Source: FACHB-1406 sp034189065 (GTDB taxonomy: Bacteria > Cyanobacteriota > Cyanobacteriia > Cyanobacteriales > Spirulinaceae). From it: 19,384 bases of DNA. The notes below the pieces were generated by a model. The model worked only from the letters and a program-made list of their open reading frames with translations. It was not told the origin of the DNA and did no database searches. The stretch covers positions 1 through 19,384 of the forward strand of contig JAXHVQ010000114.1 of the NCBI GenBank assembly GCA_034189065.1. The letters run 5' to 3'. Made by a program: the position numbers and the translations under genes. Positions 14,525-19,384 of this stretch are shown here, piece by piece (the stretch's first letter is position 1; each line of letters begins with the position of its first letter).

Positions 14525-14629
14525 TAAGTAGGTGGGCGTAATTAAAAGAACAATATCTCCAGCTAAAACCCTTACCTGGCAAGGAATACGGTTTTCGAGG
14601 TTATGCGTTTATTTTTGCCCACCTACTTA
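14525..14629. mobile_element. 105-bp inverted-repeat element (MITE-like)
   Basis: Ends are TAAGTAGGTGGGC (14525-14537) and its exact complement GCCCACCTACTTA (14617-14629); similarity of the two arms extends about 12 bases further inward. No coding capacity and no clear target duplication. It lies between palindrome copies 1 and 2. The inner AAACCCTTACCTGGCAAGG resembles the AAACCCTTACTGGGCAAGG in the leader of CRISPR array 1. Confidence 0.6.
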
Positions 14630-14634
14630 TCTCT

Positions 14635-14650
14635 CACTCCTGTGGGAGTG
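14635..14650. terminator. Short hairpin CACTCC-TGTG-GGAGTG
   Basis: A perfect 6-bp stem with a 4-nt loop, directly after the inverted-repeat element. No T-run follows, so it is a weak terminator candidate at most. Confidence 0.25.
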
Positions 14651-14676
14651 CATTAATGCTCAATGAGAGCGGATTT

Positions 14677-14713
14677 TATATAATCTCTCAAGGGGATTTA
14701 AGGATATTTCAAC
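14677..14713 (+). repeat. Decayed copy of the CRISPR array 2 repeat in the leader region
   Basis: A 37-bp stretch with the same length as the array 2 repeat and 25 matching positions, including AATCTCTCA, GGGGATTTA and the TTTCAAC end. It lies 160 bp before the first intact repeat in the same orientation. It overlaps a TATAAT at 14679-14684. Confidence 0.5.
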
Positions 14714-14732
14714 AAGGTATAGCTGCGTCAAT

Positions 14733-14746
14733 AGTACTGCAGTACT
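14733..14746. promoter_or_regulatory. Palindrome AGTACTGCAGTACT, copy 2
   Basis: A perfect 14-bp palindrome preceded by GCGTCAAT, exactly as in copy 3. It fits the cyanobacterial LexA-type operator pattern. It lies 20 bp after the decayed repeat and 90 bp before array 2. Confidence 0.55.
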
Positions 14747-14799
14747 TGTTATGAGGTTTGAGACGATACGGGGGCGAACGCGATCGCCAAAGCGTCAAT

Positions 14800-14813
14800 A
14801 GTACTGCAGTACT
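14800..14813. promoter_or_regulatory. Palindrome AGTACTGCAGTACT, copy 3, immediately before CRISPR array 2
   Basis: The same 14-bp palindrome with the same GCGTCAAT prefix (22 identical bases in a row with copy 2). It ends 23 bp before the first repeat, inside what should be the leader, so a bound protein could affect array transcription or spacer insertion. Confidence 0.6.
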
Positions 14814-14836
14814 CACTAAGCGCTCTGGATTTTGGC

Positions 14837-15376
14837 GTTTCAATCCCTCAGAGGGATTTAGGTGAATTTCGACGGGGTCATGTAACTACCTCCAATTTTT
14901 CAATCGGGTTTCAATCCCTCAGAGGGATTTAGGTGAATTTCGACTCGATCCGGAGCATTACCTGGAAGATGGTTTGTTGGTTTCAATCCCTCAGAGGGAT
15001 TTAGGTGAATTTCGACGCTAAGGCAGCGGAAGAAGGCTCCTCAATCGCGTTTCAATCCCTCAGAGGGATTTAGGTGAATTTCGACGTATTAGTTGCGGCT
15101 GTTGTTGGCATTAAATTTGTTTCAATCCCTCAGAGGGATTTAGGTGAATTTCGACCGAACGGATGAAAAAACTGGGTGGCGGATTTTATCGGTTTCAATC
15201 CCTCAGAGGGATTTAGGTGAATTTCGACCCGAGGCAGCGATCGCGTCAAAAACATCAATGGACGTTTCAATCCCTCAGAGGGATTTAGGTGAATTTCGAC
15301 CTTCTGAGGTATTCCCTACAAAAGTGGGCAATTTGCCCCGTTTCAATCCCTCAGAGGGATTTAGGTGAATTTCGAC
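14837..15376 (+). CRISPR. CRISPR array 2: eight identical 37-bp repeats, seven spacers
   Basis: Repeats begin GTTTCAATCCCTCAGAGGG and end GGTGAATTTCGAC. They start at 14837, 14908, 14980, 15049, 15119, 15192, 15264 and 15340. Spacers are 34, 35, 32, 33, 36, 35 and 39 nt, all different. AATCCCT-CAG-AGGGATT gives each repeat a perfect 7-bp stem with a 3-nt loop, suited to Cas6-type processing. The repeat shares nothing with array 1. All eight repeats are intact, so orientation rests on the repeat start, the 3' handle and the leader motifs on the left. The GTTTCAATCCCT type is widespread in cyanobacteria (type I or III). No cas gene in the window. Confidence 0.97.
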
Positions 15377-15758
15377 TGCCCGCATCTGGAAGCCCGATGA
15401 TATGGAGTTTTCAAGGTTCATTTGCGCGAGCGCCCCTTTATTATACCCCAAAATCCCAAAGCGATCGCGCCCAAATCCCCGAAACCCTTGCCCAGAGCAG
15501 TGCGCGACCAATTCAACTCCATCAAACATCTCAATCCCCCAGCCCAACTGCGGTTGAAGCCAATTCCCTTCCAACTCCTTTTCCAACACCTTACCCCTCG
15601 CGCAAATCCACAAAAAATCGCATTGTTTCATTTCAATTTATATAGCAGTTCGGCGACTTCCGCGAGTTACAGCACAGGAGTGTGAAATCTAGACATATTC
15701 ACTTCGGAAGAATAATGAACAGCGAACCAATTATTAATTATTAATTGATAGCGACCCA
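15377..15758. other. Intergenic stretch after array 2, no supported gene
   Basis: Frames are open on both strands but overlap the array or lack family features and ribosome sites. It contains one HIP1 site (15463) and an AT-rich TTATTAATTATTAATTG stretch (15730-15746) just past the symporter stop codon. Nothing else assigned. Confidence 0.4.
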
Positions 15759-17450
15759 TTAATCCAACTCCTCTTCGCCCACATCCCCCAGAGGAGGCGG
15801 CGCATCTTCGGGATAGCGTAGCGTTTCTACCAATTCTTGAATTTCCAACGGCGGGGGAGGCGTTAAACGAGAAATCACCAGAGTTACAACAAAGTTTAAA
15901 ATCATTCCCACCGTGCCAATTCCCTCAGCCGAAATGCCAAAAAACCAGGTGGGCATCTCGTTAAACTTGACTCCGATAATATAAAATGCCGTAAACGCCA
16001 ATCCAATAATCATACCCGCGATCGCGCCCTCTCGGTTGGTACGCTTGTCAAAAATCCCCAGTAAAATCGCCGGGAAAAAACTCGCCGCCGCCAACCCAAA
16101 GGCAAAAGCCACCACCTGCGCCACAAAACCGGGCGGATTCACGCCAAAATAGCCCGCGATCGCCAACGCAAATCCGACCATGATGCGCCCCACCATCAAC
16201 CGTTGGGACTCCGAGGCTTGGGGGTTGAGAATGCGATAATAGACATCGTGGGCGATGGAACTGGAAATGACCAAAAGTAACCCCGAAGCGGTGGAAAGCG
16301 CCGCCGCAAGCCCGCCAGCCGCCACCAGTGCAACGATCGCGGGTGAGAGTCGGGCGACTTCTGGAGTGGAGAGTACGATAATATCGTTATCGATTTCGAT
16401 TTCGCTTTCTTCCTTAACCGGATTCAACTCAATGGTGCCGTTGCCATTCTTATCCTCAAACTTCAACAACCCCGTTTGTTCCCATTTCGTCACCCAGTCG
16501 AGTTGTTGAACTTCCGCGATGGTTTTATTGTGCAAACTATCGATAAGATTGTAGCGCGCAAAAGCCGCAATGGACGGGGCTGTGGTATACAGGAGGGCGA
16601 TAAAGAGTAGCGCCCAACCCGCCGAATAGCGAGCCGCCCGAGGGCTAGGAACGGTGTAAAAACGAACGATAACGTGGGGCAATCCTGCGGTGCCTACCAT
16701 CAAAGCAATGGTGATAAACAGGACATCCAACATCGATTTATTGGCAAAGGGTTGGGTATATTCCGAAAACCCTAAATCGACTTGAATTTCATTGAGTTTA
16801 GGAACAATATCGCTGAAGGTAAAGGCAAGTTGGGGGATGGGGTTGCCGGTGAGAATCCAGGCGATCGCGAAGGCCGGAATTAAATAAGCGACAATTAAGA
16901 CAGCATACTGGGCAACTTGGGTCCAAGTAATCCCTTTCATCCCTCCCAAAACGGCAAAAAAACCGACAATCACCATGCCGATAACCACACCGGTTTCGAC
17001 GCTAACTTGGAGGAAGCGGCTGAATACAATACCTACGCCGCGCATTTGTCCGGCGACATAGGTTAACGAGACAAAGATCGCAGCAACGACGGCAACTAAA
17101 CGGGCGACAGTAGAATAGTAGCGATCGCCGACAAAATCGGGAACGGTATATTTGCCAAATTTGCGCAAATAGGGGGCCAACAACAAAGCCAACAGGACAA
17201 ACCCTCCGGTCCATCCCATCAAATAAATCGAACCATCGTAACCCAAGGTCGAAATTAAGCCAGCCATCGAAATAAACGAAGCCGCAGACATCCAGTCCGC
17301 CGCCGTTGCCGCACCATTGGCCACGGCGGGGACCCCTTGATCTGCCACAAAAAATCCCTTGCTATCGCGAACGCGCGATCGCCAGCCGATGTAGGCGTAC
17401 CCTATAAATGAAAGAATAACTAAAGTCGTCGTCCAAGCTTCAACTGACAT
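15759..17450 (-). CDS. Sodium:solute symporter, VC_2705 subfamily (acetate permease-like large subunit)
   Basis: 563 residues, a polytopic inner-membrane SSF transporter with about 13 hydrophobic segments. It probably moves a small monocarboxylate such as acetate with Na+. Family marks are ADWMSAASFISMAG, GYDGSIYLMGWTGGFVLLAL, GKYTVPDFVGDRY, YVAGQMRGVG, GGMKGITWTQVAQY, GLPHVIVRFYTV and the late GGLAAALSTASGLLLVISSS. Between two membrane segments, at about 330-342, lies DKNGNGTIEL, an EF-hand-like loop I recall in this subfamily. The small DUF4212 partner is encoded 91 bp upstream, the standard arrangement. AAAGGA before the ATG (17450) provides a ribosome site and is part of a 14-bp tandem repeat. 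Substrate not fixed by sequence. Confidence 0.93.
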   Translation of the reverse strand: MSVEAWTTTLVILSFIGYAYIGWRSRVRDSKGFFVADQGVPAVANGAATAADWMSAASFISMAGLISTLGYDGSIYLMGWTGGFVLLALLLAPYLRKFGKYTVPDFVGDRYYSTVARLVAVVAAIFVSLTYVAGQMRGVGIVFSRFLQVSVETGVVIGMVIVGFFAVLGGMKGITWTQVAQYAVLIVAYLIPAFAIAWILTGNPIPQLAFTFSDIVPKLNEIQVDLGFSEYTQPFANKSMLDVLFITIALMVGTAGLPHVIVRFYTVPSPRAARYSAGWALLFIALLYTTAPSIAAFARYNLIDSLHNKTIAEVQQLDWVTKWEQTGLLKFEDKNGNGTIELNPVKEESEIEIDNDIIVLSTPEVARLSPAIVALVAAGGLAAALSTASGLLLVISSSIAHDVYYRILNPQASESQRLMVGRIMVGFALAIAGYFGVNPPGFVAQVVAFAFGLAAASFFPAILLGIFDKRTNREGAIAGMIIGLAFTAFYIIGVKFNEMPTWFFGISAEGIGTVGMILNFVVTLVISRLTPPPPLEIQELVETLRYPEDAPPPLGDVGEEELD

Positions 17451-17453
17451 TTA

Positions 17454-17494
17454 TCATTAGTCCTTTGTCATTAGTCCTTTGTCATTAGTCCTCG
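17454..17494. repeat. 14-bp tandem repeat TCATTAGTCCTTTG between the symporter genes
   Basis: Almost three units at 17454, 17468 and 17482. On the coding (minus) strand each reads as CAAAGGACTAATGA, so the unit nearest the large subunit supplies its Shine-Dalgarno-like AAAGGA about 10 nt before the ATG. Confidence 0.85.
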
Positions 17495-17541
17495 ATCGCC
17501 GATCGCGCCTGTTTACCGTGTGGGCGGGATAATTAGCACCC

Positions 17542-17796
17542 TTACTGTCTTCTGTTATATTTGCGATCGATTTTGTCCATTTGCACCGCGTAGATAAAAA
17601 TGAGAACAACAAAGACAAAAATAGACCCCTGCTGCGCCAACCAAAATCCCAAGGGTAAATTGCCGAGGGGGATGGCGTTCAGCACTCGGACGAGTAAAAT
17701 ACTACCGCCGAGAGAAACTGCTGCCCAAACTGCAAGGAGGGTCAAAATGAGTTTAATGTTGGCACGCCAGTAGGTTCGGCGATATTCTGGGTTCAT
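17542..17796 (-). CDS. DUF4212 protein, sodium:solute symporter small subunit
   Basis: 84 residues with two membrane segments (about 15-38 and 49-71). The start MNPEYRRTYWRANIKLILTL, the middle LGFWLAQQGSIFVFVVLIF and the end MDKIDRKYN are typical of the small subunit paired with VC_2705-type symporters. It is the first gene of the operon; the large subunit follows after 91 bp. Its role is probably assembly or activity of the transporter, which is family inference. The start lies 68 bp from the divergent rhomboid gene, so the two promoters share a short region. Confidence 0.92.
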   Translation of the reverse strand: MNPEYRRTYWRANIKLILTLLAVWAAVSLGGSILLVRVLNAIPLGNLPLGFWLAQQGSIFVFVVLIFIYAVQMDKIDRKYNRRQ

Positions 17797-17864
17797 CGTT
17801 AGTCGCGTTTTCGAGGGTTGAAAGGGGACAGAAAGGATTAGTCTACACTAGAGTTCGACCAAGA

Positions 17865-19283
17865 ATGGCAATTTCGTATGTTTTGTTACACAGTCCCTCT
17901 TTGCCCGACATCGGGATCGGCATTGAGGGTACGATTTTATTAGTAGTTTGCCTCTCTTGCTTGTCGATTTTTTTACGATCTGCGCTTTCTCCATACCATC
18001 GCGGTTGGACCATTGTTTCGGGTGGAATTTTAGCGATCGCGTTCTTTTCCATATCCGTGTCCCCCCAACTTGCAACAGCGATTAGTGCGTCGTTGTGGCT
18101 GACTTTTGTCGTTTTGCCGCTGATGGGGTTTGCGCGGGTTAACAAACTGGCGTACCAGCAGCGCTATCGATCGGCGCGCCGTTTGGCGGAACGCTTGCGC
18201 TGGCTGCATCCTGCCGATGGTTGGCTCGAGCAGCCTCAAATTTTGCGCGCTTTGGAACTGGGACAACTGGGGGAAGTCAAGGAAGCGATCGCGCTCTTGC
18301 AACAGTTTTCTACCGAACCGACTCCTTTCGGACGCAATGCGGCGGCGCTACAATACGTTCTCGAAGCGCAATGGTCCGAATTGCGCCTTTGGGTGGAACA
18401 GCACGTCCCCCAAAAGACACTCTCAACGGAGACGAACCTTTTAAGACACTATCTCCGGTCTTTGGGGGAAACGGGAGATTTAAACGCGCTGTTGAGCGAA
18501 GGAGAGCGATATTGGTCGATTTTAGAACGAGGAAGCAACGCGATCGCCTTCAATTGGACTCGAATGTTAATCTTTGCCTTTTGCGGCAAAAGGGAGTTGG
18601 TGGTTCTTTTATTCAAGAAATCGTTGCCTTTTTATCGTGCCAACGTGCGGGAGTTTTGGGAATTAACGGCATTGATAGCTGGCGGACTGCAACGGGGAAC
18701 GCGAGAGCAATTATTAGCCCTTTCTACCCCCAGCAATACCGCCTTCGACAACGCGATCGCGTGGCGTTTGTCCCACCCGCAGGCGTTGCGCGATCGCGTT
18801 CTCACTCCCGCGTCTCGCCAAATTCTCTCGCGTTTGGAGCGCGACTACCAACAGGAACATTCCTACGCGCGCGCCTTAACGTTGAACCTCACAAAAGCTT
18901 ACATGACCTATGGCTTAATTGCGCTCAATTTACTCTTTTTTGCCGCAGAAGTCTACCTGGGGGGAAGCGAAAATTTTGACACTCTTTATCAACTCGGCGC
19001 GCTCATTCCCGACGAAATCGCACAGGGTCAATTCTGGCGTTTAATTAATGCAAATTTCCTCCATTTTGGCTGGACTCACCTCGCGACTAATATGTTCGGA
19101 CTGCTTTTGCTCGGTCCATTTGTGGAGTTGTACTTAGGAGTCCAAAGGTATTTAATTGTCTATTTTGTGTCAGGCGTAGGTTCGATGCTCGGCTTTACTT
19201 GGGTCGCGTTTCAACAGGGCGTAACCGAACAACTTTTAGTTGGTGCTTCCGCCTCTATTATGGGGTTAATTGTCAGTTATTAG
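17865..19283 (+). CDS. Rhomboid-family intramembrane protease-like protein, C-terminally truncated
   Basis: 472 residues. Residues about 19-90 hold three membrane segments. A helical soluble middle (about 95-345, TPR-like AEWLERL-type helices) follows. The rhomboid domain starts near 350 with YGLIALNLLFFAAEVYLGG, then QFWRLINANFLHFGWTHLAT with the conserved His and Asn of HxxxN, and ends with LLVGASASIMGLIVSY. The catalytic serine of the GxSx motif is Ser462, only ten residues before the stop. Active rhomboids need a catalytic His in a later membrane helix, usually about 50 residues on; that helix is absent, and bases 19284-19384 do not encode it in any frame I could read. The protein is therefore probably inactive as a protease, or a broken gene. 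Start ATG 17865 has only a weak ribosome site. Confidence 0.85.
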   Translation: MAISYVLLHSPSLPDIGIGIEGTILLVVCLSCLSIFLRSALSPYHRGWTIVSGGILAIAFFSISVSPQLATAISASLWLTFVVLPLMGFARVNKLAYQQRYRSARRLAERLRWLHPADGWLEQPQILRALELGQLGEVKEAIALLQQFSTEPTPFGRNAAALQYVLEAQWSELRLWVEQHVPQKTLSTETNLLRHYLRSLGETGDLNALLSEGERYWSILERGSNAIAFNWTRMLIFAFCGKRELVVLLFKKSLPFYRANVREFWELTALIAGGLQRGTREQLLALSTPSNTAFDNAIAWRLSHPQALRDRVLTPASRQILSRLERDYQQEHSYARALTLNLTKAYMTYGLIALNLLFFAAEVYLGGSENFDTLYQLGALIPDEIAQGQFWRLINANFLHFGWTHLATNMFGLLLLGPFVELYLGVQRYLIVYFVSGVGSMLGFTWVAFQQGVTEQLLVGASASIMGLIVSY

Positions 19284-19384
19284 TAGGTTTAAAAAGTCTC
19301 TACGATTTTTCCTCGCACGTTAATAATTAACCAGGCCGCGCTAATCGTTAAACTTTAAACCCTCTCATTTAAAGTCCAAACAAG

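Noticed and set aside
14679..14684. TATAAT as a promoter for array 2
   Set aside because: No acceptable -35 at 16-18 bp upstream, and it sits within the decayed repeat, so I did not list it as a promoter.
15275..15631. 118-codon minus-strand ORF overlapping the end of array 2
   Set aside because: It runs into the CRISPR repeats and has no recognisable domain; a plus-strand frame over the same DNA is equally open.
16415..16455. EF-hand calcium site in the symporter
   Set aside because: DKNGNGTIEL fits only part of the EF loop and lacks the final Glu; a similar loop is common in this transporter subfamily, so I do not claim calcium control.

Overview
The window looks like chromosomal DNA of a filamentous, probably nitrogen-fixing cyanobacterium. 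The supporting signs are many GCGATCGC (HIP1) octamers, heptameric STRR-type tandem repeats, a nifX-like gene at the left edge, a CpcT/CpeT-family gene, a multi-GAF histidine kinase with cyanobacteriochrome-type domains, and CRISPR repeats of cyanobacterial style. It is gene-poor in places, with long repeat-rich intergenic stretches. A 100-N gap at 11560-11659 lies inside a tandem repeat, so this is a draft assembly.

Layout. 1-350: 3' part of a nifX-like gene. 351-1790: a small conserved gene on the minus strand flanked by two copies of a ~160-bp inverted-repeat element. 1460-1882: five copies of a GGTGCGTCGAT motif and a consensus promoter. 1883-2455: CRISPR array 1 (8 repeats plus a degenerate ninth). 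2541-4385: TpsB/FhaC-type outer-membrane transporter. 4492-5067: Uma2-family nuclease. 5116-5241: GNAT remnant. 5518-6186: secreted CpcT/CpeT-like protein. 6187-6579: heptamer repeats. 6580-7158 (-): alpha/beta-hydrolase-like protein. 7401-11084: 1227-residue five-GAF histidine kinase. 11201-12140: 69-bp tandem repeats, an assembly gap and a duplicated gene end. 12180-12687 (-): unrecognised gene with an apparent frameshift. 12777-14093 (-): HtrA/Deg protease. 14141-14275: candidate structured RNA. 14395-14836: leader-like region with three GTACTGCAGTAC palindromes and a decayed CRISPR repeat. 14837-15376: CRISPR array 2 (8 repeats, a different repeat family). 15759-17796 (-): two-gene sodium:solute symporter operon. 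17865-19283: rhomboid-family protein cut short just after its catalytic serine.

How parts relate. The only clear operon is the symporter small and large subunits. The Deg protease, the TpsB transporter, the secreted CpeT-like protein and the rhomboid all act in or across the cell envelope, but they are not co-transcribed. No cas gene is present, so both arrays would depend on Cas proteins encoded elsewhere.

The most rewarding targets are the kinase's fifth GAF domain (a DXCF plus CH cysteine pair spaced as in known dual-cysteine cyanobacteriochromes), the pseudoknot-capable RNA candidate upstream of the protease gene, and the regulatory motifs upstream of both CRISPR arrays.
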